From an uncultured Muribaculaceae bacterium (lineage in GTDB: Bacteria; Bacteroidota; Bacteroidia; Bacteroidales; Muribaculaceae): a stretch of 64,000 nt of DNA. A program made the translations under genes and the position numbers. The stretch is taken from assembly GCA_910577585.1 (NCBI GenBank), contig CAJTNN010000012.1:1-64000 (forward strand), read 5' to 3'. This document shows positions 1 to 9,224 of this stretch, piece by piece. The notes under the pieces are model-generated. The model was not told the DNA's origin and made no database searches. It saw nothing but the letters and a program-made list of their open reading frames with translations. Each line of letters opens with the position of its first letter. Position 1 is the first letter of the stretch.

Positions 1-39
1 CAGCCTCCGTGAGGAGACTGCCGCGCCTTTTGCTTTTGG

Positions 40-59
40 GAGGCCCTTTTTAGGGCCTC
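40..59. terminator. Short perfect hairpin beyond the 3' end of mutS
   Basis: An 8-bp perfect inverted repeat (GAGGCCCT/AGGGCCTC) surrounds a TTTT loop. It lies about 80 bp past the mutS stop codon and could stop transcription leaving mutS. No clear T-tract follows on either strand, so the assignment is weak. Confidence 0.3.
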
Positions 60-136
60 TGCTCTTTGGGAGGGCTGGGAGTTTTGGGATTTCTGGGAGG
101 GATGGGAGATTTTGGGGAGGGGGGAGAATTTTGGGG
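60..136 (+). repeat. G-rich decamer-like tract (TGGGAG units)
   Basis: The + strand carries repeated GGGAG blocks spaced roughly 8-12 nt apart (GGGAGGGCTGGGAG, then TGGGAGGGATGGGAG, then GGGGAGGGGGGAG) directly downstream of mutS. The same decamer style recurs on the opposite strand at 26421-26513. Runs of three or more G at this spacing could form a G-quadruplex. No coding potential is seen. Confidence 0.5.
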
Positions 137-2866
137 TTAATCGTGGCCGCGGAGGAGCGACTGGAGGTCGTGGAGCTTGGTGAGGGCCTGGAGGGGGGTG
201 AGGTTGTCGATGGCCACATTCAGGAGCTCGTCGCGAATCTGGCTGAGAAGGGGGTCGTCGAGCTGGAAGATCGAGAGCTGGCAGGCTTCCGGGGCCTGTA
301 GGCTCTCTACATTGGCCTTGCGGCTCTTCGGCGTGACGCTCCGCTTGGCTTCCTTTCCGGATTTTGCGGAGGGGGAGGCACCCTTACGTGCTCCTTCGGC
401 CTGCGCTGCATCCGCCGCCTCATCAGAGGGGGCCGCAGCGTTCTCCTCGAGCTGGCGCAGCACCTGCGAGGCGCGTTTAACGATAGCCGGAGGCATACCG
501 GCCAGTTTCGCCACATGTATGCCGAAGCTATGCTCCGAGCCGCCGCGCATCAGGCGGCGCATGAACACCACCTTACCATCAATCTCGCTCACCGCCACAT
601 TATAGTTGGCGATGCGCGGGAAGAGACGCTCCATCTCATTGAGCTCATGATAGTGGGTGGCGAAGAGGGTCTTCGGATGGGCGCGTTCATTCTCATGAAT
701 ATGCTCCACGATGGCCCAGGCGATGGATATGCCGTCGTAGGTGGAGGTGCCGCGGCCAAGTTCGTCGAACAGGATCAGCGAACGCGGACTCATATTGTTG
801 AGAATCGCCGCCGCCTCATTCATCTCGACCATGAAAGTCGACTCACCAGCCGAGATATTGTCGGAGGCGCCGACACGCGTCATTATCTTGTCGATGACAC
901 CGATTTCGGCCGACTCGGCCGGCACGAAACTGCCGGTCTGGGCCATGAGGGCTATGAGCGCCGTCTGGCGCAGAAGGGCCGACTTACCGCTCATGTTCGG
1001 TCCGGTGATCATCATTATCTGCTGCTTGTCACAGTCGAGGCTCACAGAATTGGCCACATAAGCCTCACCCGGCGGCAATCGGCGCTCGATGACCGGATGG
1101 CGCCCATTCTCGATGCGCAGCGAGAGCGAATCGGTGATGACAGGGCGCGCATAGCGGTAATCCTCAGCCACATCAGCCATAGAGAGATAGACATCGAGTT
1201 CGGCCGCAGCCTCGGCATTGCGTATTATGGCCGCGATGCGGGTGGTGAGGCGTTCGAGCAGCGCTGCATATTCGCGGCGCTCGAGAATCTCGATATTCGA
1301 GCCGGCCGAGAGAATCTCCTCCTCGCAGCGCTTCAGTTCGGGGGTGATATAGCGCTCGGCCCCCACGAGGGTCTGGCGACGTATCCAGGTGTCGGGCACC
1401 TTATCCTTATGCGTGTTGCGCACCTCGATATAGTAGCCGTGTACATTGTTGAAGCTCAGTTTGAGCGAGGGTATGCCGGTAGCCTGTGTCTCGCGGCTTA
1501 GAATGGCATCGAGGGCCGCACGGGAGTTGCTCGATATGTCGCGCAGGCGATCCAACTCGGGGTTGACGCCGGCGGCTATGAAATTCCCCTTGTTAAGATT
1601 CACAGGAGGGTCGCTGACGATGGTGCGGCGAATGTCGGCGCGCACATCCGCCAGGGGCTCGATGCGTCGCGCCAGTGCCTCGAGAGGGGCGCAGTCGGCG
1701 GCCTCATCCAACAGTCCGGATGCCACTCCGGCCATCTCATCAAGCGCTATGGCCAGCGACTGCAGCTCCTTGGGCATGATGCGCTGCGTGGAGAGGCGCC
1801 CCGAGAGGCGCAGCAGGTCGCCCACACGGTGCAGATGGTCGCTGAGGCGTTCGCGCAGTTCAGGCACGCGGAAGAAATGCTCCACGCAATCCTGACGCGC
1901 CGATATGGCCTTGATGTCGAGCAGCGGCATCGCCATCCAGCGCTTAAGCAGACGCGAGCCCATGGGGGTGACCGTGTGGTCGAGCACATCCACAAGGCTC
2001 ATGCCGGTCTCCGACTGCGGGGCCAGCACCTCGAGATTGCGCATCGTGAAGCGGTCGAGGTGCATGTAGACAGATGAGTCGATGCGGGCCAGCGCCGTGA
2101 TATGGCGTGTATGGGTGTGGCAGGTGAAGTCGAGATAATGCAGCAGACTGCCGGCGGCAATCACCGCCTCCTCCATATGGTCGACGCCGAAACCCTTCAG
2201 CGAATCGGTCGAGAACTGACGCTTCAGGCGCTCGCGGGCCGCCTCGGTGGTGTAGATCCAGTCATCCTGCTCATTATAGCAGCTCTTGAACGAGATAAGC
2301 GACTCACACATCTGGCGCGAGCCGCGCATGCGCAGTGTCTCCTTGGGCGATATTGAGGCAAGGAGTTTGTCGGCCATCTCCGCGCTACCCTGCGCGCATA
2401 GGAACTCGCCTGTGGAGAGGTCCAGGAACGCCACACCCACCGTGACATTCCCCTTGCGGTCAGGTTTGCTGAAATGCAGCCCTGAGAGGAAGTTGTTCTC
2501 ACGCGGGGGGAGGGTTGCGTCGTTGAGGTTGACGCCCGGGGTGACGAGCTCGGTTATGCCGCGCTTCACGAGTTTCTTGGTCAGCTTAGGGTCCTCAAGT
2601 TGCTCGCAGATGGCCACACGGCGTCCGGCGCGCACCAGCTTAGGCAGGTAGGTGTCGAGAGCATGATGCGGAAAACCGGCCAGCTCGACCGAAGTGGCCG
2701 CGCCGTTGCCCCGGCGTGTGAGGGTTATGCCCAGAATCTCGCTCGCAGCGATGGCATCTTCAGAGAAGGTCTCGTAGAAGTCACCCACACGGAAGAGAAG
2801 TATCGCATCGGGATGCTTGCGTTTCATCTCGGTGTATTGCTTCATCAGAGGTGTCTCGTTCTTCAT
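137..2866 (-). CDS. mutS: DNA mismatch repair protein MutS
   Basis: MutS recognises base mismatches and small loops and starts methyl-independent or methyl-directed repair with MutL in the cytoplasm. The N-terminus has the mismatch-reading Phe-x-Glu motif in GDFYETF. The P-loop GPNMSGKS is at about residue 622 and the Walker B/signature region FDELGRGTSTYDG follows near 700. The start is the ATG at 2866; a second in-frame Met 7 residues later would also fit. At 909 aa it is longer than E. coli MutS (853), mainly because of a low-complexity Ala/Lys/Ser insertion at about residues 810-855 before the C-terminal helical end. It is a single-gene unit upstream of nothing else in the window; mgtE lies behind it on the same strand. 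The gene is on the leading strand relative to the candidate origin at 40 kb. Confidence 0.97.
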   Translation of the reverse strand: MKNETPLMKQYTEMKRKHPDAILLFRVGDFYETFSEDAIAASEILGITLTRRGNGAATSVELAGFPHHALDTYLPKLVRAGRRVAICEQLEDPKLTKKLVKRGITELVTPGVNLNDATLPPRENNFLSGLHFSKPDRKGNVTVGVAFLDLSTGEFLCAQGSAEMADKLLASISPKETLRMRGSRQMCESLISFKSCYNEQDDWIYTTEAARERLKRQFSTDSLKGFGVDHMEEAVIAAGSLLHYLDFTCHTHTRHITALARIDSSVYMHLDRFTMRNLEVLAPQSETGMSLVDVLDHTVTPMGSRLLKRWMAMPLLDIKAISARQDCVEHFFRVPELRERLSDHLHRVGDLLRLSGRLSTQRIMPKELQSLAIALDEMAGVASGLLDEAADCAPLEALARRIEPLADVRADIRRTIVSDPPVNLNKGNFIAAGVNPELDRLRDISSNSRAALDAILSRETQATGIPSLKLSFNNVHGYYIEVRNTHKDKVPDTWIRRQTLVGAERYITPELKRCEEEILSAGSNIEILERREYAALLERLTTRIAAIIRNAEAAAELDVYLSMADVAEDYRYARPVITDSLSLRIENGRHPVIERRLPPGEAYVANSVSLDCDKQQIMMITGPNMSGKSALLRQTALIALMAQTGSFVPAESAEIGVIDKIMTRVGASDNISAGESTFMVEMNEAAAILNNMSPRSLILFDELGRGTSTYDGISIAWAIVEHIHENERAHPKTLFATHYHELNEMERLFPRIANYNVAVSEIDGKVVFMRRLMRGGSEHSFGIHVAKLAGMPPAIVKRASQVLRQLEENAAAPSDEAADAAQAEGARKGASPSAKSGKEAKRSVTPKSRKANVESLQAPEACQLSIFQLDDPLLSQIRDELLNVAIDNLTPLQALTKLHDLQSLLRGHD

Positions 2867-2923
2867 GCTCTATATTATGATGTATAATTGCTTTTTATGT
2901 AGATTTTGGAGGGGCTGCCCGGC

Positions 2924-4294
2924 TCAGGCGCCGAGCGGAATCATGGAGAGCATCCATGTGGACATCGCCACATAGATGAGCAGACCCACGACGTCGTTGG
3001 TGATCTGTATGAAGGGGCCTGTGGCGAGCGCCGGGTTGATTTTCAGTCGCTCGAGGGTGAGGGGCACGAGGGTGCCGAAGACAGTGGCGAAGATGACGAC
3101 GCAGAATAGCGACGACGCCACGGCCAGCGCCACGGCATAGGCATGCGGCTGGGTGATTAGCACATAGGCCAGCACCGCACCCGATATGACCACTGCATTC
3201 ATGAGCGCCACGATGACCTCGCGCCCTATCTGGCGTCCGGCATTCTTGAGCTCAAGTTTACCGTTGGCCAGGCCCTGCACCACGATAGCCGAGGCCTGCA
3301 CACCGACGTTGCCGCCGGTGCCACCGATGAGGGGGATGAATATGGCCAGTACCGTCACGGCCGCGATCTGCGCCTCGAATCCGGTGAGGATAAGCGAATT
3401 GACGATACCGCCGATAATACCGATGAGAAGCCAGGGGAGGCGCGCCTTGGTCTGCGCGAAGACGGAGTCGGCCGCATCGATATCACTCGAGATACCCGAA
3501 GCCAGCTGATAGTCGCGCTCGCTCTGCTCACGCACCTCATCCATGACGTCGTCGACAGTAATCTGTCCCACGAGTCGACCGATGCTGTCCACGACCGGCA
3601 TCGCCACGAGGTCATACTTCTCGAAATCGATGGCCACATCCTCGATGGGGGTGTCGGTGCGCACCGCCACCGGGTCGGCCTCCATGACATGCTTGATTTT
3701 GCTCACCGACGGATGCGTCACCATCTTCTTCAGCGGCAGCACACCCTTGAGGCGCTGGTCGTCGTCGACCACATAGACGTAATATATGTCATCGAGATCC
3801 TCGGCCTGGCGGCGCATCTCCTTGATGCACTCAGGCATCGACATATTCTCGTTGACCTCGATCATCTCGGTGCCCATCAGACCACCCGCCGTGTCTTCGT
3901 CATATTGCAGCAGGTCGACGATATCACCGGCCTGCTCCATGTCGTCGATATGCTGGATTACCTCCTCGCGGTCCTCCTTGTCGAGTTCCTGGATGAGGTC
4001 GACGGCATCGTCGGTGTCGAGAAGGTCGATGAAGTGTCCGATCTGTTCCGGATCCATCCCGGAGAGGAGCTTGCGGCGGTCCTCGACATCAAGCAGCATC
4101 AGCACCTCGGCCTTCTTCTCATTATCATCGATGAGATTGAAGAGCCATTCGGCCTGGCGCAGGTTGAGATGGTCGAGTATCTCGGCGATATCGGCGGGGT
4201 GCAGCTCGCGTATCTCGCGCATTGCCCCTGATTCGTCGTGGTCGTCGATGAGTGATTCGAGGAGTTCGATATTTTCGTCGTTGATCTCTTTCAT
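2924..4294 (-). CDS. mgtE: Magnesium transporter MgtE
   Basis: MgtE is a Mg2+-gated Mg2+ channel of the inner membrane. The 456-aa protein has the family order: an acidic N-terminal MgtE_N helical domain (about 30-135, rich in LLDxDD-type repeats), a pair of CBS domains (about 140-255, ending DQITVDDVMDEV-like), then the five-helix membrane domain (about 280-456) starting RLPWLLIGIIGG and including GGTGGNVGVQASA, the conserved pore-lining Gly/Asn stretch. In the known family the cytosolic domains bind Mg2+ and close the channel, so activity is controlled by ion level. The start is the ATG at 4294. The structured repeat at 4318-4511 lies immediately upstream, so it occupies the promoter or leader of this gene. 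Confidence 0.95.
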   Translation of the reverse strand: MKEINDENIELLESLIDDHDESGAMREIRELHPADIAEILDHLNLRQAEWLFNLIDDNEKKAEVLMLLDVEDRRKLLSGMDPEQIGHFIDLLDTDDAVDLIQELDKEDREEVIQHIDDMEQAGDIVDLLQYDEDTAGGLMGTEMIEVNENMSMPECIKEMRRQAEDLDDIYYVYVVDDDQRLKGVLPLKKMVTHPSVSKIKHVMEADPVAVRTDTPIEDVAIDFEKYDLVAMPVVDSIGRLVGQITVDDVMDEVREQSERDYQLASGISSDIDAADSVFAQTKARLPWLLIGIIGGIVNSLILTGFEAQIAAVTVLAIFIPLIGGTGGNVGVQASAIVVQGLANGKLELKNAGRQIGREVIVALMNAVVISGAVLAYVLITQPHAYAVALAVASSLFCVVIFATVFGTLVPLTLERLKINPALATGPFIQITNDVVGLLIYVAMSTWMLSMIPLGA

Positions 4295-4317
4295 TTTTCC
4301 CTAAGAATCTTTGTACT

Positions 4318-4511
4318 GAACTGATTTAAACTTTTTTCAAGGTCAAGCTTTATTAAGATTTTGAGCAGGTTTCGGTTCTCGAAGAGGGAGCAATGCGGGC
4401 ATTGCGACCGATGAAGAGGGCCGAAAGATGCCAAAATATTAATGAAGATTGGCCTTGAAGAAAACATTTTAAAATACTTTTTTAGTTTTCGTAAAAAGTT
4501 TAAATCAGTTC
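4318..4511 (+). repeat. Nested inverted-repeat element, copy 1 (194 bp)
   Basis: The ends are complementary (GAACTGATTTAAAC at left, its reverse complement at right). Inside are a second arm pair (TTCAAGGTCAA with TTGGCCTTGAA), a third (TTTCGG..TCTC with GAGGGCCGAAA) and a small hairpin GCAATGC-GG-GCATTGC. A second full copy is at 52703-52893 and a 40-bp derivative at 43745-43784. The central 55 bp differ from copy 2 by about one base, while the arms differ in a compensated way. No ORF is present, so it resembles a MITE or a structured RNA. It lies between the nucleoside kinase gene and mgtE. Confidence 0.8.
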
Positions 4512-4558
4512 ACCTGATGGATTTCACACCCGCGGGGCTGTAGGCCCGCGCCGTGGCA

Positions 4559-6232
4559 TCAATAATGGAATGACGAGCCTCCCAGGAACTCGCGCAGCAG
4601 CGAAGTCGAGGGTACCTGGTCGGCCGGAATCTGCTCGAAATAGCTCAGCAGTCGCAGCAGGCGGTAGGCCTCGGCGTAGAGCGGATTATTATGTGGCACC
4701 TGCCGCAGCAGCGGCTCGGCATACGCCTTCATCACACCGATCTCGAATATCAGCGACGAATTGAACGTAGCGTCGGCATTCTCCTGGAAGGGGAATATCC
4801 ACTTCTCCTCGCCCCGGCGCACACTTGGCCAGCGGCGGATAGTCTCGAGGGCCGAGGTGTGGCGGTATTTGTGGTCGCGCACGATGCGGCGCAGCAGACG
4901 GTTGTCGGTGGTGGATATCCAGTTATGGTCGTCGATATTGAGTGAGGTCAGCGCCGAGACGTAGACCTTGAACACATCGTCAGAGGGTAGGGCGCGCGTG
5001 AGCTCCGGATTCAAGCCATGAATCCCCTCGATGAGCAGCACATCGTCGGGGTCGAGTTCGAGCGGACGTTCACGCTCGATGCGGCGGCCAAGCTCGAAGC
5101 TGTAGGTGGGCAGGTTGATGCGGCGGCCGTCGATAAGGTCGCGCAGGTCGGAGTTGAGACGGTCGAGGTCGAGGGCATAGAGCGACTCGTAGTCGTAGTC
5201 GCCATTCTCATCGCGCGGGTTATGCTCGCGGTCAACGAAATAGTCATCGAGCGAGATCATCTTCGGCGTCTTCAGATTTGTCATCAGCTGGATGGCCAGA
5301 CGCTTGGTGGATGTGGTCTTGCCCGACGACGACGGACCGGCCAGCAGCACGACCCTCGCCCCACCATGGCGGTTGCGGTCGGCAATCTCGGTGGCTATGC
5401 GCCCCAGATACTTCTCATGCATGGCCTCGGCCACATTTATCAGTTCGGGCGCATGGCGCAGCTGTACGGCGCGGTTGAGCTCGCCCACATCGCTGACCTT
5501 GATGGTGCGGTTGAAGAGCAGGTAATCCTTGAACGCCTCATACATCTTCTCCTGCGTCACCGGCGAGGCCGGCACATCGCGCCGCTTCGCATCGGGACCC
5601 ATAAGCAGGAAGCCATCGTGGTATTCCACCAGGTCAAACACCTTCAGGAAACCCGTCGAGGGGGCCAGAGCCGAATAGTAAGAATCCGCCACACCGTCGA
5701 GGGTGTAGAATGTGGTGTAGAGCTCGGAATTCGTGTCGAGCAGCTCCACCTTTGAATGCAGATTCTGCTCGCGGAATATCTGTTTCACCTCCTCCGTGGG
5801 GCGCTCCTTGAAGTCGAAGGGGATGTTGGCCTCCGCCAGCCGGTGCATCTCGGCTTTGAGCGCCGCCAGTGTGTCGGGCGAGGGCTCGACGATGTTGCCC
5901 TTATCATCAAAGAGATGACAGAAATAGCCCGCCGCGATAGAATGCTCGATGCGCAGGCGCATACCCGGCATCACCGAGCAAAGCGCACGATAGAGCATCA
6001 TGCAGAGCGAACGCACATAGACGCGGCGCCCTACTGCAGAGTCAGCCGCCAGAAACTCCACACGCTTCGGCGCGTAGAGCGAATACGAGAGGTTTTCGGC
6101 CTTGTTGTTGACATGGGCGCAGATCGGGGTGAAGGGGAGCGCATCGCCGAGGCGCACAGCCAGCTGCATGAGCTGCAGCCCACCTTCGACATGGATGTAC
6201 TCACCCGTATTGACGCAAAAGATTTGAATCAT
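4559..6232 (-). CDS. Nucleoside (uridine-type) kinase with ThrRS-like N-terminal domains
   Basis: The 557-aa protein joins a TGS-like start (residues 1-60) and a ThrRS second-additional-domain-like region (about 80-180, with the HSIAAGYFCHLF motif) to a phosphoribulokinase/uridine-kinase P-loop domain from about 290. The P-loop is GPSSSGKT at 299-306, followed by MISLDDYFVDR, which in this family positions the nucleoside base and sugar, and LLIEGIHGLNPEL (Walker B-like). It is expected to phosphorylate uridine/cytidine or a related nucleoside in the cytoplasm; the role of the synthetase-like part is not known. The start is the ATG at 6232. The architecture is common in Bacteroidota and Firmicutes, where these are annotated as nucleoside kinases. 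I do not assign udk because true Udk lacks the N-terminal domains. Confidence 0.88.
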   Translation of the reverse strand: MIQIFCVNTGEYIHVEGGLQLMQLAVRLGDALPFTPICAHVNNKAENLSYSLYAPKRVEFLAADSAVGRRVYVRSLCMMLYRALCSVMPGMRLRIEHSIAAGYFCHLFDDKGNIVEPSPDTLAALKAEMHRLAEANIPFDFKERPTEEVKQIFREQNLHSKVELLDTNSELYTTFYTLDGVADSYYSALAPSTGFLKVFDLVEYHDGFLLMGPDAKRRDVPASPVTQEKMYEAFKDYLLFNRTIKVSDVGELNRAVQLRHAPELINVAEAMHEKYLGRIATEIADRNRHGGARVVLLAGPSSSGKTTSTKRLAIQLMTNLKTPKMISLDDYFVDREHNPRDENGDYDYESLYALDLDRLNSDLRDLIDGRRINLPTYSFELGRRIERERPLELDPDDVLLIEGIHGLNPELTRALPSDDVFKVYVSALTSLNIDDHNWISTTDNRLLRRIVRDHKYRHTSALETIRRWPSVRRGEEKWIFPFQENADATFNSSLIFEIGVMKAYAEPLLRQVPHNNPLYAEAYRLLRLLSYFEQIPADQVPSTSLLREFLGGSSFHY

Positions 6233-6375
6233 AAAAAAAGTAGCTTGAGAGATTCTTAAGCGCCGAAAAATCGATAGTTAACACCCGATTTCAGAGCCGA
6301 TGCAGATGAAAACTATTAATAATGCATAATTCGGCACACAAATTTAACAATTTTTTCGAAGATTTTCGCGAAAAA

Positions 6376-6407
6376 GTTGCGAGATTTGAAAAAGTTACTT
6401 AACTTTG
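6376..6407 (+). promoter_or_regulatory. Bacteroidota-type promoter for tRNA-Glu/rpsT
   Basis: TAACTTTG at 6400-6407 matches the TAnnTTTG -7 consensus. GTTG at 6376-6379 is a near match to the -33 TTTG box with a 20-nt spacer. Transcription would start about 6412 and run into tRNA-Glu at 6450 and rpsT at 6564. Confidence 0.7.
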
Positions 6408-6449
6408 CAGTCGCAATTTGTGCCGCCCGTCGGCGCAGTCGCGATAAGT

Positions 6450-6521
6450 GGCCCATTCGTCTATCGGTTAGGACGAGAGATTTTCATTCTCTAAAGAGCA
6501 GTTCGACTCTGCTATGGGCTA
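6450..6521 (+). tRNA. tRNA-Glu (anticodon TTC), copy 1
   Basis: The acceptor arm GGCCCAT pairs with ATGGGCT (G-U at the first pair). The anticodon loop is GATTTTCATTC with anticodon TTC, and the T-loop is GTTCGACTC. The 72-nt body is followed by CCA at 6522-6524, which may be encoded or chance, because the identical second copy at 7021 lacks it. It sits 42 nt before rpsT behind a strong promoter. Confidence 0.97.
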
Positions 6522-6563
6522 CCAATATTTATAAAAAGCAAAAAGCAAAAGACATTTTTTAAG

Positions 6564-6818
6564 ATGGCAAATCATAAATCATCCTTAAAAAGAATTCGCC
6601 AGGCGGAGAAGAGAAAACTCGAGAACCGCTATTGGGCAAAGACATCACGCAATGCAGTGCGCAACGTGCGCAAGCTCACTGACAAAGCTGAGGCACTTGC
6701 AGCATACAACAAGGTAAGCGCTCTTCTGCAGCGTCTTGGCCGCAAGAACATCATCTCGAAGAACAAGGCTGCCAACCTCTGCAGCGGCATGATGGCTCAC
6801 ATCAACAAGCTCGGCTAA
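6564..6818 (+). CDS. rpsT: 30S ribosomal protein S20
   Basis: S20 is a primary 16S rRNA-binding protein of the small subunit. The 84-aa sequence begins MANHKSSLKRIRQAEKR and is Lys/Arg-rich and helical throughout, ending with the conserved NKAANLCSGMMAHINKL-type helix. Length is normal for the family. It is flanked by two identical tRNA-Glu genes and is probably transcribed from the promoter at 6376-6407 as part of a tRNA-mRNA transcript needing processing. Confidence 0.97.
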   Translation: MANHKSSLKRIRQAEKRKLENRYWAKTSRNAVRNVRKLTDKAEALAAYNKVSALLQRLGRKNIISKNKAANLCSGMMAHINKLG

Positions 6819-7020
6819 TCAGCCGCACGCTTGATTGATCGGCATCGAGCCAAGCCCACTGCCTGCTCGCCTCTGAGGCGGCACAGTCTTTAAAATATTC
6901 AGACGCGAAGCGCCACACCACGCAGCTACCCCCACCCGCACTCCTTCCGCCTCAGGCGCACAGGAGATGTGAAGAGGAATGCGCAATGAGATTGTGTGTG
7001 CGACGGTCTGGACTCAGGTC

Positions 7021-7092
7021 GGCCCATTCGTCTATCGGTTAGGACGAGAGATTTTCATTCTCTAAAGAGCAGTTCGACTCTGCTATGGGCTA
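7021..7092 (+). tRNA. tRNA-Glu (anticodon TTC), copy 2
   Basis: This copy is identical over all 72 nt to the copy at 6450-6521, with the same cloverleaf and TTC anticodon. No CCA is encoded (ACTTCC follows). No separate consensus promoter is obvious in the 200 bp after rpsT, so it may be read through from the upstream promoter. Confidence 0.96.
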
Positions 7093-7244
7093 CTTCCCCA
7101 AATCCATCCTATCCCCCGGGACCGGGACTCTGCTTTTGCAGATTCCCGGTCCCACTCTTTTTGAACCATCAGCCTCCGACTTACAACAGAGAGCAGCACA
7201 AAGCGTAATCCTCCGGGTTGTATAGTAGAGGGAATAATAAGATT

Positions 7245-7703
7245 ATGAAGAATATTCTACTGATAATACTTGCATCCGTCAGCATTCTTGTGCTGCGTGG
7301 GCAATCTCAGCAATCTGCCACTGTCGGGAAAGAGAAACTGGTCGATATCGCAGCAGATGTCTCGCTGACTTTCCATCCGGAGTATCACATCAATAAGGAC
7401 TCTGTGGAGATTCAGGGCCCCTTCGTGTTTGATGTCGAGGAGTTCTACGGCGCCCACGAAGATAATCCTGAAATCCTCAGTTGCGAAGGAAGAATATATT
7501 ACATCGTCAATTTCCTTGATAGTAATCCAACCATGAAGGAGGATTACCCTTATATGTCGAACGTGTATGTATGGGGGGATACGGCAGAGCCGGCAATGGT
7601 ATTCTATCCTCTTACAGGAGGCTATGGCCGAAATTTCCATTTTGTGACATTTGAAGAACAGAAAAAGGAGCTTCAGGAGAAAAAACGCTCTTGTCCAAAG
7701 TAA
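7245..7703 (+). CDS. Hypothetical secreted protein
   Basis: The product is 152 aa from the ATG at 7245 (an upstream in-frame TTG at 7218 is less likely because it would precede the signal peptide). The N-terminus MKNILLIILASVSILVLRGQS is a signal peptide. The mature part contains an acidic region (VEEFYGAHEDNPEIL) and GGYGRNFHFVTFEEQKK near the end. I recognise no domain. It stands alone between tRNA-Glu and the convergent nfnB gene and ends at a strong hairpin (7747-7788). Function unknown. Confidence 0.7.
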   Translation: MKNILLIILASVSILVLRGQSQQSATVGKEKLVDIAADVSLTFHPEYHINKDSVEIQGPFVFDVEEFYGAHEDNPEILSCEGRIYYIVNFLDSNPTMKEDYPYMSNVYVWGDTAEPAMVFYPLTGGYGRNFHFVTFEEQKKELQEKKRSCPK

Positions 7704-7746
7704 GATTAGCCAGGGAGATTAGCCGTTAGGTGTAAGCATAAGCTAA

Positions 7747-7788
7747 CGGGGAGGTGGTGCAAGTCTCGAGACTTGTGCCACCTCCCCG
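7747..7788. terminator. Long hairpin between convergent genes
   Basis: A 42-nt palindrome (CGGGGAGGTGG ... CCACCTCCCCG, centre TCGA at 7766-7769) pairs completely if two G-U pairs are allowed. It lies between the + strand gene ending at 7703 and nfnB on the - strand ending at 7823, as expected for a bidirectional terminator, although no T-run follows. Confidence 0.65.
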
Positions 7789-7822
7789 TGCTATGTTTCC
7801 GGGTTAAACCGTGGGGTTCGGG

Positions 7823-9211
7823 TTATTCCGAGAGGTATTCGTGGATGGCGTGGGCAGCCTTGCGGCCGGCTCCCATGGCGAGAATCACGGTGGCGGCGCC
7901 GGTGACGGCATCACCGCCGGCAAATACACCGCGGCGCGTGGTGCGCCCCTCCTCATCGGCCACAATGCAGCCGCGACGATTCGTGTCGAGTCCGTCGGTG
8001 GTGCTCTTTATCAGCGGATTCGGGCTCGTGCCGAGGGCCATGATCACCACATCGCAGGGAATCTCGAAATTGCTGCCCTCCTTCACTACCGGCGAGCGGC
8101 GTCCCGACTCATCCGGCTCACCGAGCTCCATCTGCACGCACTCCACGCCGCGCACCCAGCCATTCTCATCGCCGAGCACACGCACCGGATTGGTCAGCAT
8201 CCGGAAGTCGATACCCTCCTGCTTGGCATGATGCACCTCCTCGACGCGCGCCGGAAGCTCAGCCTCCGAACGACGGTAGACAATCACGGCATCGGCGCCC
8301 AGACGCTTTGCGGTGCGCACGGCATCCATAGCCACATTGCCGCCACCTACGATGACGGCGCGCTTGCCGGTGTAGATGGGGGTGTCGGCATGTTCGTCGT
8401 AGGCATGCATCAGATTGGCACGCGTCAGGAATTCATTGGCGGAGAATACACCGTTAAGGTTCTCACCCTCAATGCCCATGAAGCGGGGCAGACCCGCGCC
8501 TGAGCCGATAAACACCGCATCGAAGCCCTCACGGTCGAGAAGGTCGTCGACGGTCATGGTGCGTCCAACCACCACATCAGTCTCAATCTCGACACCGAGA
8601 CTCTTGACAGCCTCAACCTCGCGAGCCACGATGCGCTCCTTCGGCAGGCGGAATTCGGGTATGCCATACACCAGCACGCCACCCACCTTATGCAGAGCCT
8701 CGAAAATCTTGACCTCATAGCCGAGGCGGGCAAGGTCGGAGGCGCAGGCCAGTCCGGCCGGACCGGAGCCCACGATAGCCACACGCTTGCCATTGCGCGG
8801 CGGCAGCTCCTGGCGGCGCGACGCCGCATTGGCGATAGCCCAGTCGCCCACATAGCGCTCGAGCTTGCCAATAGCCACCGGCTCAAACTTCACACCCAGC
8901 ACACATGCGCCCTCGCACTGCGACTCCTGCGGGCAGACACGTCCGCACACGGACGGCAGGCTGCTGTCGCGTGCAATCACATCGGCCGCACCCGCCACAT
9001 CACCCTCGGCAAGACGCGCTATAAAGCCCGGGATATCCACATGCACCGGACACTGTCCCTGGCAGCGCGGCACCTTGCAGTTCAGACAACGCTCAGCCTC
9101 GCGACGCGCCTCTTCGGCATCATAGCCAAGGCATACCTCCTCGAAATTTGTGGCCCGAAGGGCCGGATCCTGTTCGCGCACCGGTGTGCGCGGAGTTCCT
9201 ATCTTTGCCAT
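7823..9211 (-). CDS. nfnB: NADPH-binding flavoprotein subunit NfnB / GltD-like
   Basis: The 462-aa protein is of the glutamate-synthase small-subunit family. It has an N-terminal Cys-rich Fe-S region (CLNCKVPRCQGQCP and CGRVCPQESQCEGAC, about 41-105), an FAD site VAIVGSGPAGLACASDL (about 147), and an NADPH-binding second Rossmann motif AVIVGGGNVAMDAVRTAKRLG (about 287). No glutamate-synthase large subunit is adjacent. Instead the FNR-like gene nfnA lies 13 nt upstream on the same strand. This pair matches electron-bifurcating NADH-dependent ferredoxin:NADP+ oxidoreductase (NfnAB) or the near-identical sulfide dehydrogenase SudAB. NfnAB is the more likely reading in an anaerobe with ferredoxin-linked oxidoreductases (27.7 kb), but sequence alone cannot separate the two. 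Confidence 0.85.
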   Translation of the reverse strand: MAKIGTPRTPVREQDPALRATNFEEVCLGYDAEEARREAERCLNCKVPRCQGQCPVHVDIPGFIARLAEGDVAGAADVIARDSSLPSVCGRVCPQESQCEGACVLGVKFEPVAIGKLERYVGDWAIANAASRRQELPPRNGKRVAIVGSGPAGLACASDLARLGYEVKIFEALHKVGGVLVYGIPEFRLPKERIVAREVEAVKSLGVEIETDVVVGRTMTVDDLLDREGFDAVFIGSGAGLPRFMGIEGENLNGVFSANEFLTRANLMHAYDEHADTPIYTGKRAVIVGGGNVAMDAVRTAKRLGADAVIVYRRSEAELPARVEEVHHAKQEGIDFRMLTNPVRVLGDENGWVRGVECVQMELGEPDESGRRSPVVKEGSNFEIPCDVVIMALGTSPNPLIKSTTDGLDTNRRGCIVADEEGRTTRRGVFAGGDAVTGAATVILAMGAGRKAAHAIHEYLSE

Positions 9212-9224
9212 CTAATCTCTTCTC

